DNA of 64,000 nt from assembly GCA_022823185.1 (NCBI GenBank), contig JAJDXQ010000006.1, forward strand, positions 1 through 64,000, in the 5' to 3' direction. Under the pieces are notes generated by a model that had not been told where the DNA came from, ran no database searches, and worked only from the letters and a program-made list of their open reading frames with translations. Origin of the DNA: Caldilineaceae bacterium (lineage in GTDB: Bacteria; Chloroflexota; Anaerolineae; Caldilineales; Caldilineaceae). The position numbers were made by a program, and so were the translations under genes. Positions 8,531 to 17,983 of the stretch are shown in pieces. The first letter of the stretch is position 1. Each line of letters opens with the position of its first letter.

Positions 8531-9567
8531 TGACCGAAAACATGCCGGCGCTTGAAGAACTACAGACCCGCGCGCAAGAAGAGCTCGCCGCCTCCGAAAC
8601 CGTCGAGGCCACCGAAGCCTGGTTCCGCGACTACCTCGGCCGCAACGGCGCCGTCACCAACTTCCTCCGCGGACTCAGCGACCTGCCCCGCGCTGAACGC
8701 CCCGCCGCCGGCCGCGCCGGCAACGAGCTCAAAAAACGGCTCGAAGAGGCCCTCCACACACGCCAGGAAGCCATCCGCAACCAGGAGATGGAAGAGACCC
8801 TCGCCGCCGAAGGCGTCGACGTCACCCTGCCCGGCCGCAGACCCACGCTCGGCAAAATCCATCCCAGCAACCAGACCCTGCGCGAAATCGCCCACATCTT
8901 CGGCCAGATGGGCTTCCAGGTCTACGACTCCCCAGAAGTCGAAACCGACGACAACAACTTCGGCCTCCTCAACATCCCCGAAGGCCATCCCGCCCGCGAC
9001 ATGTGGGACACCTTCTACACCACCACCCCCGGTGTCATCCTCCGCACCCACACCAGCCCCGGCCAGATCCACGCCATGCGCGAATACTGCCCGGAGCCCA
9101 TCCGCGTCATCCTGCCCGGCAAATGCTACCGCCACGAAGACGTCAGCGCCCGCTACGACATGATGTTCCACCAGGTCGAAGGCCTCGTCGTCGGCCATAA
9201 CGTAACCTTCAGCGACCTCAAAGGAACCCTCGTCAACTTCGCCAATCAGATGTTCGGCGAAGGTCGCCCGCTCCGCTTCCGCAAAAGCTACTTCCCCTTC
9301 ACCGAGCCCAGCGTCGAAGTCGACGCCGGCTGCGTCCTCTGTGACGCCCAGGGCTGCCGCATCTGCAAACAGACCGGCTGGCTCGAAATCCTCGGCGCCG
9401 GCATGGTCCACCCCATCGTCCTCCAAAACGGCGGCTACGACCCCGCCGTCTTCAGCGGCTTCGCCTTCGGCATGGGCCCCGAACGCATCGCCATGCTCAA
9501 ATACGGCATCGACGACATCCGCTACTTCTTCACCAACGACGTCCGCTTCCTCGAACGCGTCGGCTGA
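8530..9567 (+). CDS. pheS: Phenylalanine--tRNA ligase alpha subunit
   Basis: Class II synthetase catalytic subunit that charges tRNA-Phe as an alpha2-beta2 enzyme. The 345 residues have the normal length and layout: an N-terminal coiled region, then motif 2 around GKCYRHEDVSARYDMMFHQ, the FRKSYFPFTEPSVEV strand, a C-x2-C-x4-C-x2-C knuckle (CVLCDAQGCRIC) common in PheS of many bacteria, and motif 3 at GFAFGMGPERIAMLKYGIDD. The start overlaps the stop of the coiled-coil gene. The usual partner pheT is absent: the next gene is a secreted propeller protein, so the beta subunit must be encoded elsewhere. Confidence 0.95.
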   Translation: MTENMPALEELQTRAQEELAASETVEATEAWFRDYLGRNGAVTNFLRGLSDLPRAERPAAGRAGNELKKRLEEALHTRQEAIRNQEMEETLAAEGVDVTLPGRRPTLGKIHPSNQTLREIAHIFGQMGFQVYDSPEVETDDNNFGLLNIPEGHPARDMWDTFYTTTPGVILRTHTSPGQIHAMREYCPEPIRVILPGKCYRHEDVSARYDMMFHQVEGLVVGHNVTFSDLKGTLVNFANQMFGEGRPLRFRKSYFPFTEPSVEVDAGCVLCDAQGCRICKQTGWLEILGAGMVHPIVLQNGGYDPAVFSGFAFGMGPERIAMLKYGIDDIRYFFTNDVRFLERVG

Positions 9568-9577
9568 TTCCGTCACG

Positions 9578-12500
9578 ATCCGCGAACTACGAAACACCAA
9601 CCCTCACCTATACTGGGCGGCAGCGGCGGCGTCCCTCCTGACCCTCTTCGCCGCCATTCTGGCCTGCACCGGCGTCGCCTTTGCCCAGGACGCTTCCCCG
9701 GCATCCACCCTCTCTCCCCCCCAACTGACCGCGCAGCGGGAAAACGGCGCCATCGAGCTGCGCTGGTCGGCCGTCCCCGGCGCGCTGCGTTACGAACTCT
9801 GGTCCTGGACCTCCTCCGGCGGCTGGCTACAGCTCGGCGGCGACGACCTCACCGACACCAGCTTCACCCACGCCCAAATCTCGACCAGCACCGACTACTA
9901 CTACCAGATTCGCGCCATCGGCGCGTTCGGCGATGTCAGCCAGTGGTCCCAGCCCGTCCTCGTTGCCGTACCCGGAAACCTGACCGCACCGGCGCTCTCC
10001 GCACAGGCACGGCCAGTACCGACCCCGCTTCCGGGCGCACCGCCCCGGCCCGTAGATGCACCGCCCCCGCACAACGATTACGGCGCCGCGGAGTTGACCT
10101 GGGATCCAGTAACCGGCGCCGCACGCTACGAACTCTGGACCTGGTGGGACCATACCCCTGGCTGGCAAAACCTCGGCGGCGATACCCTGACCGCAACCAG
10201 CTACACCCACATCTTCCCTTTGCCAAATACGACCTTCTTCTACCAGGCTCGCGCCGTCAGCGGCCCCGGCGAAACAAGCCCATGGTCGCAGCTGATATCC
10301 GCCACCTCATTCGATGCGTTAACACCGACCTCGACCCCAACCCCACCGACCACGCCAACCGCAACCCCAACACCGCCAAACACGACCACTGCAACGACGC
10401 CAGCGCCTACCTGGACGCCAGCTTCGACTGCTACACCGACCTCAACGCCAACCCTGACTTCAACTTCGACGCCTGCTTTCACGTCCACGCCGACAGAGAC
10501 AGCTACGCCAACGAATTCCCCCACAGTGACACCGACATCGACGATACCGGTACTGGCGGTTCCCGCCCTGACCGCACAGCCAGCAGAAAACGCGGTGATT
10601 CTGAACTGGGACGCCGTGGCCGCCGCAGTCCGCTACGAACTATGGTCGTGGACTTCAGCAGGGGGCTGGATACCGATCGGCCCCGACAACCTGACCGGCA
10701 CGAGCTATACCCACTCCGGACTGTCAGCAGGCACTGAATACTACTATTCAATACGCGCCGTCAGCGGCTCCGGCGAAACAAGTGCCTGGTCCGAACCAAT
10801 CCCCGCCATCGTAACCGGGACACATTCGACAACAACAACGCCTACCCCTACCCCTGATTCATCCACAACGCCTACCGCTACGTCCACTGTTACGCCGACC
10901 CCAACGCCGCCCGCGCTGCCAGCGCCTACCTTGACCGCACTACCAACCGCAGGCGCAGTCGATCTGACGTGGGGCGCCGTCACCGGCGCGGTCCGCTACG
11001 AACTCTGGGTATGGACCCAAGCCGACGACTGGCAGCAGATCGGCGGTAACAACCTGACCGGCACGACCTTCCGGCACGACCGGCTCGCGGTCGGCACGAC
11101 CTACTACTACGCACTAGGCGCGGTCAACGCCGCCGGCGACGCCAGCCCCTGGTCAGAGTTCGTGCCCGCGACCGTCACTGAAGCGCAGCCCGAAACGCCT
11201 TCCCTGATCCTCTTTGACGCCAACCGCGGTGGCAACTATGACATCTACCTGATGAACGACGATGGCTCCAATGTCATCCGCCTTACCGACCATCCAAGGT
11301 GGGACACAAGCCCCTCCTGGTCGCCCGACGGCAACCGAATTGCATTTGATTCCACTCGCGATGGTAATTTCGAAATCTACGTCATGAACGCCGATGGCAC
11401 GGGCCCCGTCAATCTGACCAACCACCCAGGTGGCGATGAGAGTCCCTCCTGGTCGCCCGACGGCAAGAGGATTGCCTTTGCTTCAACCCGTGACGGCAAT
11501 TCTGAAATCTACGTGATGAATGCCGACGGTGCCGGCGCCATTCGCCTGACCGACCATCCCGAACATGACGGTACGCCCGCTTGGTCCCCCGACGGCAAGA
11601 GGATTGCGTTTACCTCGTATCGAGAAGGCAATTCTGGAATCTACGTGATGAATGCCGATGGTTCGGACCCCACCCGTCTCACCAACAACTCTGAAGGGGC
11701 GTACGGCCCGGCCTGGTCTCCTGATGGTAGCAGAATTGCCTATGTGCGTACCCATGACACGGGAAGCGACATCCACATTATGAACGCCGATGGCTCCGGG
11801 AGTACGCGTCTTACCGAAACAACTGATGGTACCTCCGACCCTGCCTGGTCGCCTGACGGCAACCGGATGGCATTTGCCGCCTTCGTCAACGGCGATAGGG
11901 AGATCTTCGTCATTAACATCGACGGTTCAGGCCTCACCCGTCTGACGGAAAACCCTGCCAGCGATGTTGCCCCATCCTGGAGACCTTCCTCTGCCCCCAT
12001 TGTGAGTCTGCCGGTCCCCACCATTCCCGTACTGTCGGCCGCGGCCGAACAAGGTGGAATCCAACTCCGGTGGACCCCCGTCACCGCCGCCGTGCGCTAC
12101 GAACTCTGGTCGTGGACAACTGCAGGCGGCTGGGTGCAAATCGGCGGTTACAACCTCAGGAGCGTCACCTTCAAGCACATCGCTCCTGAGGCCGGCATCG
12201 ACTACACCTATCGTGTGCGCAGGGTGGATGCCGATGGCGCCGTAGGCGAGTGGTCGCAGCCCGTCTCCGCCTCCCTCAGCGCTGCCCAGGCTCGCGTCCC
12301 GGTCCGGATCGCATTCACCTCCGACCGCGGCGGAGACGACGAAATCTACATCATGAACGCCGATGGCACGGATCTGACCCGGCTTACCAACAGTTCATTC
12401 AACGATTGGTTTCCCGTCTGGTCGCCCGACGGCGCCAGAATTGCATTTGTCTCCGATCGCGTCGTCGATTGGGAGATCTACGTCATCAACGCCGATGGCA

Positions 12501-14203
12501 CCGGCCTCACCCAACTCACCGACCACTACCGATCGAACTTATACCCCTCTTGGTCTCCCGACGGCGCCTGGCTCGCCTTCGAATCAACCCGCGACGGCAA
12601 CGGTGAAATCTACCTGATGAAGGACGATGGTACCGAAGTTACGCGTCTGACCAACCATCCCCAATGGGATGGGTTCCCAGCCTGGTCGCCCGACGGCCGC
12701 AGAATAGCCTTCTACTCCCGCCGCGACGGAAACAATGAGATCTACCTGATGAACACTGACGGTTCAGGCCTCGTCCGTCTTACCTACTCCCCTCTCAATG
12801 ATTGGTTCGCCTCCTGGTCGCCCGACGGCAGCAAGCTTGCTTACCAATCCGGCTATAATGGCCTTCACGAAATCTTCGTGATCAAGGCAGATGGCACCGG
12901 GACAACACGTCTCACCTACAATCTCGCAGACGATCTGTATCCCACCTGGTCGGAGGACGGCAGTCGAATCTCCTTCACCTCCGATCGATCAGGCAACTGG
13001 GAGATCTACGCCATCAACGCCGACGGCTCCGGCCTCACGCGCCTCACCGACAATCCTGCCAGAGACGTCGATCCATCCTGGAGTCGCTCCCCTCGTCCCT
13101 TGGCGCAAACACCGCCTCCGACCGCGCCCCAACTCAACGTACAAGCGGCCGCCGGCGAGGTCCAACTAACCTGGACCCAAGTGTCCGGCGCAGCGCGATA
13201 TGAACTGTGGGCTTGGGACGCAGCCGAAAACCGGCTGCAGATTGGCGGCCATTACCTCACAGGCACAAGCTTCAAACACGAGGATCTGGCTGCAGGCGAA
13301 ACCTACCACTACCGGGTACGCGCCATCAACCTCGCCGGCGTATACGGCCCCTGGTCGCTGCGCCTCTCTGCCACCATAACATCACCCGCCGCCAATACGC
13401 AGTCGCGGATCGTCTTCCACGCCTCCACCGACGGCAACTATGAAATCTACGCCACCAGCGATAGCGGTCAAACCTGGAACCGGCTTACACATCACCTTGC
13501 TTCCGACCGCTATCCCGCCTGGTCGCCCGATGGCAGCAGAATCGCATTTCAGTCTCTCCGCGACGGCAACTGGGAGATCTACCTGATGAACGCCGACGGT
13601 TCCAACCTCACCCGCCTTACCAACCACCCGGCATCCGATACCCTTGCCGCCTGGTCGCCCGACAGCAGCAGGATTGCATTTCAGTCATTCCGCGGCGGCA
13701 ACTGGGACATCTATCTGATGGACGCCGATGGTTCCAACCTCACCCGCCTCACCGACAATTCCCACTCCGATCAGTTTCCCACATGGTCGCCCGATGGCAA
13801 CAGAATCGCATTCGAGTCCTTCCGTGACAACAACCTTGACCTCTACCTCATAAACGTCGACGGCACCGGTCCCGCTCGCATCACCACCCATCCCGAATCC
13901 GATGCACACCCTGATTGGTCGCCCGACGGCCGCAGCATCGCCTTTACCTCTGGCCGGGCTGGCTCTACCGACATTTATCTGATTAATATCGACGGTTCGG
14001 GCCTCACCCGCCTCACAACCTACCCTGGCTGGGATGCCGACCCATCCTGGTCGCCCGACGGCAGCAAGATCGCCTTTGAGTCGCGCCGTAATCAGATTCT
14101 TGACGTCTACGTGATGAACGCCGACGGTTCAGACCCCATCCGTCTGACTCGCCAGTCTTCAGACGAAGGGGCGCCGTCCTGGGGCCCCTACCTGCCGCGC
14201 TAA
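9578..14203 (+). CDS. Giant secreted protein: FN3-like modules and three TolB-like beta-propellers (start unresolved)
   Basis: After a hydrophobic signal ending VAFAQ, the protein has four FN3-like modules (about 9715-9975, 9980-10320, 10550-10820, 10915-11185) with PT-rich linkers, then propeller 1 (11200-12000), FN3 (12010-12280), propeller 2 (12300-13090), FN3 (13120-13385) and propeller 3 (13400-14200). Each propeller has six PD40 blades of the form RDGN-EIYVMNADG-RLT-WSPDG-RIAF, 18 in all. Such blades bind proteins or sugars in TolB-like and dipeptidyl-peptidase proteins; no catalytic domain is attached. The frame is open back into pheS, and no ATG, GTG or TTG lies between the pheS stop and the signal peptide. 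The position given is an ATC codon and only marks the likely region of initiation; the nearest in-frame standard start is GTG 9341 inside pheS. Confidence 0.8.
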   Translation: MRELRNTNPHLYWAAAAASLLTLFAAILACTGVAFAQDASPASTLSPPQLTAQRENGAIELRWSAVPGALRYELWSWTSSGGWLQLGGDDLTDTSFTHAQISTSTDYYYQIRAIGAFGDVSQWSQPVLVAVPGNLTAPALSAQARPVPTPLPGAPPRPVDAPPPHNDYGAAELTWDPVTGAARYELWTWWDHTPGWQNLGGDTLTATSYTHIFPLPNTTFFYQARAVSGPGETSPWSQLISATSFDALTPTSTPTPPTTPTATPTPPNTTTATTPAPTWTPASTATPTSTPTLTSTSTPAFTSTPTETATPTNSPTVTPTSTIPVLAVPALTAQPAENAVILNWDAVAAAVRYELWSWTSAGGWIPIGPDNLTGTSYTHSGLSAGTEYYYSIRAVSGSGETSAWSEPIPAIVTGTHSTTTTPTPTPDSSTTPTATSTVTPTPTPPALPAPTLTALPTAGAVDLTWGAVTGAVRYELWVWTQADDWQQIGGNNLTGTTFRHDRLAVGTTYYYALGAVNAAGDASPWSEFVPATVTEAQPETPSLILFDANRGGNYDIYLMNDDGSNVIRLTDHPRWDTSPSWSPDGNRIAFDSTRDGNFEIYVMNADGTGPVNLTNHPGGDESPSWSPDGKRIAFASTRDGNSEIYVMNADGAGAIRLTDHPEHDGTPAWSPDGKRIAFTSYREGNSGIYVMNADGSDPTRLTNNSEGAYGPAWSPDGSRIAYVRTHDTGSDIHIMNADGSGSTRLTETTDGTSDPAWSPDGNRMAFAAFVNGDREIFVINIDGSGLTRLTENPASDVAPSWRPSSAPIVSLPVPTIPVLSAAAEQGGIQLRWTPVTAAVRYELWSWTTAGGWVQIGGYNLRSVTFKHIAPEAGIDYTYRVRRVDADGAVGEWSQPVSASLSAAQARVPVRIAFTSDRGGDDEIYIMNADGTDLTRLTNSSFNDWFPVWSPDGARIAFVSDRVVDWEIYVINADGTGLTQLTDHYRSNLYPSWSPDGAWLAFESTRDGNGEIYLMKDDGTEVTRLTNHPQWDGFPAWSPDGRRIAFYSRRDGNNEIYLMNTDGSGLVRLTYSPLNDWFASWSPDGSKLAYQSGYNGLHEIFVIKADGTGTTRLTYNLADDLYPTWSEDGSRISFTSDRSGNWEIYAINADGSGLTRLTDNPARDVDPSWSRSPRPLAQTPPPTAPQLNVQAAAGEVQLTWTQVSGAARYELWAWDAAENRLQIGGHYLTGTSFKHEDLAAGETYHYRVRAINLAGVYGPWSLRLSATITSPAANTQSRIVFHASTDGNYEIYATSDSGQTWNRLTHHLASDRYPAWSPDGSRIAFQSLRDGNWEIYLMNADGSNLTRLTNHPASDTLAAWSPDSSRIAFQSFRGGNWDIYLMDADGSNLTRLTDNSHSDQFPTWSPDGNRIAFESFRDNNLDLYLINVDGTGPARITTHPESDAHPDWSPDGRSIAFTSGRAGSTDIYLINIDGSGLTRLTTYPGWDADPSWSPDGSKIAFESRRNQILDVYVMNADGSDPIRLTRQSSDEGAPSWGPYLPR

Positions 14204-14727
14204 CCCCGTCACCCCCCGACCCCCTCAGCCATCCCACTGCCGCCAGCAACCCTTTCTCCTCTCTCCTCCCCACACCCATCCTCAATTAATCGCCGCAGTT
14301 ACTGATCACTAACCACTGCAATTCAGGGCGGTCGTCCGCAAGCAGCCTCCCTTGTGCGGGGGGATTCCCCCCGCAACGCCCCCCTCCACTACCCTACCGT
14401 CCGGTTCCGCCGTAGCCGCTGGGGGTCCCCCCGTCCAGACTCCGTCCTCACAAATCCCCTAAAATCACACGCCATAAAACACCGTCCCGCCCAACAACCA
14501 CCTCCGCCAACAGGCAGGCGCGCAAAAGGCGGCAGTCACCTGCCGCCTTCAACAAATGCCCCGATATTAGAGCTGCGAACTCAATGTTGCAGCCGATTCA
14601 AGAATGGTGTACCCGCGCACAAGCGAAACTGGCCTTAACCAGCCTCCTTGACCGCCTGAGCCCCGTCAACGCCGTCACCAACCTTTTCCACAGCCAGAAC
14701 GAGCCGTCCCGCTCCGTCTTCTAGCCA
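14204..14727. other. Intergenic region between convergent genes
   Basis: No gene supported. It contains one copy of the CACTGACCACTG-type dispersed repeat (14294-14324) and otherwise unstructured GC-rich sequence. Confidence 0.4.
14294..14324. repeat. Dispersed CACTGACCACTG-type repeat, copy a
   Basis: Reads GCAGTTACTGATCACT then AACCACTGCAATTC, with CNCTGATCACT/AACCACTG units framed by GCAGTT and GCAATT. Similar words occur at 20667, 25234, 35545 and 38563. Confidence 0.5.
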
Positions 14728-15513
14728 CTATTCATCCAGCGCCTTCCGCATACTCTCGCCTTCCTTTTGCCACCACCCGTGCAGAATCGCGATGTCCGTG
14801 CCGATGCAGAAGTGCCGCGCCCCCATGTCCAGATAACGCTTCGCATCGTCCGCGGTCCCAATCTCAATACGCGGATGCACACCCGCCGCCAGGCAGCCAT
14901 CAATGACCTTCTGCGCCGCCGCCGCTACCTCAGCATCGCCCCGCTGTCCCGCCTTCCCAATACTCATCGAAAAATCGGACGGCCCCCACTGCAGCATCTC
15001 CACCCCGTCCACAGCCAGAATCCCATCCAGCTCATCCAGCGCCGGCTTCTTCTCCAGCATCAGCGCAACCACAATCTCGTCCAGCGCCTGCACATATGCC
15101 TCATTGCCCCCGTACCCCATGTACGAAAACCGCCGCGTCGCCACCCCGAAGGTGCCGCCCGCGTGCGGCGTATCCGCCCGTACATAGCTCACACAGTCCG
15201 CCGCGCCCGCCGCCGAACGCACGTCCGAAAACAGCACGCTGTTGAACCCGGACCCCACCGCCCGCTGCGCAACAAACTCATTGTTCGCCCAGTCGATCTT
15301 GATCATCGAGCCCAGGCCGTGCAGTTCAGCCGCCCGGCAAATGTTGTCCAAATCGTGCAGCGTATACGTTCCATACTCCGCCACAAACTCCACATAATCG
15401 TACAGCCCTGTATGACCCAGCGCCTCCACCACGTTCGGCCACACGCTGTGTATGTGCGTTGCCAGCGTCGGTTTTCCATCATCGAGCAACTTGCGAATCG
15501 GATTCGCGCGCAT
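14728..15513 (-). CDS. HpcH/HpaI-family aldolase
   Basis: A 261-residue TIM-barrel protein of the HpcH/HpaI aldolase/citrate-lyase family, which cleaves or forms C-C bonds of 2-oxo-acid adducts with a divalent metal. The family signature appears as an LMLEKKPALDELDGIL helix followed by GVEMLQWGPSDFSMSIG, which supplies the acidic metal ligands, and a C-terminal GARHFCIGTDIAILHGWW. The N-terminal segment (KPTLATHIHSVWPNVVEALG) lacks the usual early arginine-rich motif, so the substrate may differ from 2,4-dihydroxyhept-2-enedioate. It is a single gene, facing the propeller gene and separated from the next minus-strand gene by about 255 bases. Confidence 0.8.
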   Translation of the reverse strand: MRANPIRKLLDDGKPTLATHIHSVWPNVVEALGHTGLYDYVEFVAEYGTYTLHDLDNICRAAELHGLGSMIKIDWANNEFVAQRAVGSGFNSVLFSDVRSAAGAADCVSYVRADTPHAGGTFGVATRRFSYMGYGGNEAYVQALDEIVVALMLEKKPALDELDGILAVDGVEMLQWGPSDFSMSIGKAGQRGDAEVAAAAQKVIDGCLAAGVHPRIEIGTADDAKRYLDMGARHFCIGTDIAILHGWWQKEGESMRKALDE

Positions 15514-15769
15514 CGTTTATTTCTCCGCTTGGAATGGCGTGCCGGCCTCCCGCTACCTCGAAAGCCAGCCAAAGGAATGATAGATAAAGCGCTGCCCCGC
15601 CACTCTACACCTCCCGGCGGCGGTGGAAGCGCTTCGCTAAACGATCTGTGTCTTGGAAAAGAGTGCCAATGGTAGGACAGGCCGCCTCGGCCCGCCGTGG
15701 GCAGTATAGCACAACCACCAGGGGAGTAACAGTCCTGCAACGACATCTCACGCAACGATTCACTGCCAT

Positions 15770-17983
15770 TTAATCGTCCGGAGCCAATATATCCTCCGTC
15801 TGCCCGCTGTGAATCAAGAGCACCGTTCCCACCGATCTCAGCCAGCCATTCAGCTGGTTTCCATAGCTCTCCCGGGCCTCCGCCTCCGGCCGGTTCATGC
15901 CCAGCAACGTCAGGTCCGTCTCCCTGCTCCACGTCTTCACCGTATCCGGGAACCGCTCACCACGCGGGGGCACGATCACCACCGGCTCCGCATTCACCCG
16001 CACCCTATCCAACAGCGCTCGCAGATGGGCCTCCACCTGTTCCCGCCCCTCCCCGCGCGGCAGAGTCTGCAGCAGCCGGATCGAAGCCCCGTCCCATGTC
16101 GGACTCTGCGAAATAATGTGCGCCAGCAACAGCATCAGATCACCGTTCCCGCTGCGCCCGCGCCACCACACATCGATCACCTTCTGGTTGCCGAACCCCC
16201 GCTTCTCGTCAAAATGCAGGAACAACACCGACTTGCCCAGCTCAAACAGCGTCGACAGCAGCCGCAGCGAAAGCGTGCGCCCACCCTCCGTATCGCTCCA
16301 ACCCATCAGCACCGCGTTCGGCTCCAGCCCGCCCACACCATGTGACTGGCTCACCGTCACCGCGCCCGCATAGAAATTCTCCACAATGTCAGCCTCGGCA
16401 AAGGCCGTCATATTCTGTTCCTGGATGAACGAACGGATCTGCCGCCGCGCGATGCTGCGCAGCCTTCTCCTCGCCAGCTGATCAATATCCCCCACCAGCA
16501 ACTGGTAGAACGAAACAATCCCATACCCCCTGCTCAACAGATTCGCCACCTCGACCAGCGGCGCCCGGTTGTGCGGCTGCCCCGTGAATACCAGTATGTT
16601 CGGCCGCCAGTTCTTGGCATGAAAGACCGAACGCTCCAGATTCAGCAACGACCGCCGTGCCAGCGCAAACCAGATCCCGTTGCGAACATCGCCCCACGTG
16701 CGAATCGTCGACCGGCGCTCCAAATAGAAATAGATCCCGTAGCTGATCAGAATGGCCACGACCGTCGCCCCGGGATTGATCACGAACATCGCCCCGTAAC
16801 AACCCGCCGCGCCCAGCAACGAAAAACTGAAGTGGATCTTCGCCCGCGGCCGGAAACTGGGATTCCCCACCAGCTTTTCAATTCCCGCCACCAGATTCGT
16901 CATCCCGTACGTGTTCAGGAAGAACATCGTGATGATCGGCGCCACAACATTCAGATCACCGGCCCAAATCACCGTAAACGCGATTCCCGCCGTGATCAGG
17001 ACTCCCACGCGCGGCTCCGTCCTGCTCCCCAGCCGGGCCCCCAACACCCGCGGCACAATCCCATCCGACGCCATCGCCTGCAACGTGCGCGGCGCCGCCA
17101 CAATGCTGCCCAGCGCCGACGAAAGCGTCGCAGCCCACACGCCGATCAGAATCAGCGGCGGAAACAGCGCGATATCCCGCATAATCAGTGTGTTGCTCTT
17201 CAATTCATCCGGGCTGCCGTGCAACGAAAGCCAGACGACCGACAGAAAGTAGACCGCCGCCGTAAACAGCACTGAAAAAAGTGTGCCCTTGTGAATGCTC
17301 CGCCCCGGGTCCTTCAGATCGCCCGACATGCTCGCGCCCACCGCAATCCCAGTCACAGCCGGGAAAAAGACCGCGAAGACGCTCCAGAAGCTCATGCCCT
17401 CGCCATAGTTGGCCGTCAGCGTCGGCGCCTGTATCGAAAACCAGCCTCCCCCAAAGAAAGAAAGCAGCGCCGCCATCAACGCCGCCAGAATGAAATACTG
17501 GATCTTGATCGCAAAGTCCGCGCCGATAAACGCCACAATCGCGAAGACAATGGCGATCCCTGTCGAAAGCACCCTGGCATCGATCTGGCTGAAAAAGGCT
17601 ATGCCCTCCAGCGACTCGGTGAAACCGATAATGTAGAAGGCAACCGAAATCGCTTGCGACAGATAAAGCGGCACCCCAATTGCGCCGCCGATTTCACGTC
17701 CCAGCGTCCGTGAAATCAGGTAATACTTCCCCCCCGCCCGCACGTTCATCGACGTCGCGATCGCCGACAGCGACAACCCCGTCAGAAAACTGATCGAGTT
17801 GGCGATCAACACGATCAACAGCGCCCCCAGCAGACCTGCCTGGCCCACAACCCAGCCCGCCCGCAAAAACAGGATCAGCCCCAGAATCGTCAAAACGTTC
17901 GGCGTGAACACACCCCCAAACGTTCCGAACCGGGCCGACACATTCGTCGTTTGCCCCGATGCCGCTTGTGCAGATGCTGTCAT
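15770..17983 (-). CDS. SLC12-like cation-chloride cotransporter family permease
   Basis: A 737-residue integral membrane protein of the APC superfamily. The first helices match bacterial members of the cation-chloride cotransporter family (SLC12): FGGVFTPNVLTILGLILFLR, GWVVGQAG, NVRAGGKYYLISRTLGREIGGAIG and ISVAFYIIGF. About 12 helices occupy residues 20-430, followed by a soluble C-terminal region of roughly 300 residues (from SLLNLERSVFHAKNWRPNILVF), as in eukaryotic CCCs. It is expected to move cations with chloride, or possibly amino acids, across the cytoplasmic membrane. Its ATG overlaps the TGA of the upstream glycosylase gene by four bases, so the two are co-translated. Confidence 0.8.
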   Translation of the reverse strand: MTASAQAASGQTTNVSARFGTFGGVFTPNVLTILGLILFLRAGWVVGQAGLLGALLIVLIANSISFLTGLSLSAIATSMNVRAGGKYYLISRTLGREIGGAIGVPLYLSQAISVAFYIIGFTESLEGIAFFSQIDARVLSTGIAIVFAIVAFIGADFAIKIQYFILAALMAALLSFFGGGWFSIQAPTLTANYGEGMSFWSVFAVFFPAVTGIAVGASMSGDLKDPGRSIHKGTLFSVLFTAAVYFLSVVWLSLHGSPDELKSNTLIMRDIALFPPLILIGVWAATLSSALGSIVAAPRTLQAMASDGIVPRVLGARLGSRTEPRVGVLITAGIAFTVIWAGDLNVVAPIITMFFLNTYGMTNLVAGIEKLVGNPSFRPRAKIHFSFSLLGAAGCYGAMFVINPGATVVAILISYGIYFYLERRSTIRTWGDVRNGIWFALARRSLLNLERSVFHAKNWRPNILVFTGQPHNRAPLVEVANLLSRGYGIVSFYQLLVGDIDQLARRRLRSIARRQIRSFIQEQNMTAFAEADIVENFYAGAVTVSQSHGVGGLEPNAVLMGWSDTEGGRTLSLRLLSTLFELGKSVLFLHFDEKRGFGNQKVIDVWWRGRSGNGDLMLLLAHIISQSPTWDGASIRLLQTLPRGEGREQVEAHLRALLDRVRVNAEPVVIVPPRGERFPDTVKTWSRETDLTLLGMNRPEAEARESYGNQLNGWLRSVGTVLLIHSGQTEDILAPDD

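Noticed and set aside
8560-9600. 346-codon open frame antisense to pheS
   Set aside because: Val/Ala/Glu/Asp-rich composition typical of an antisense shadow of a GC-rich gene.
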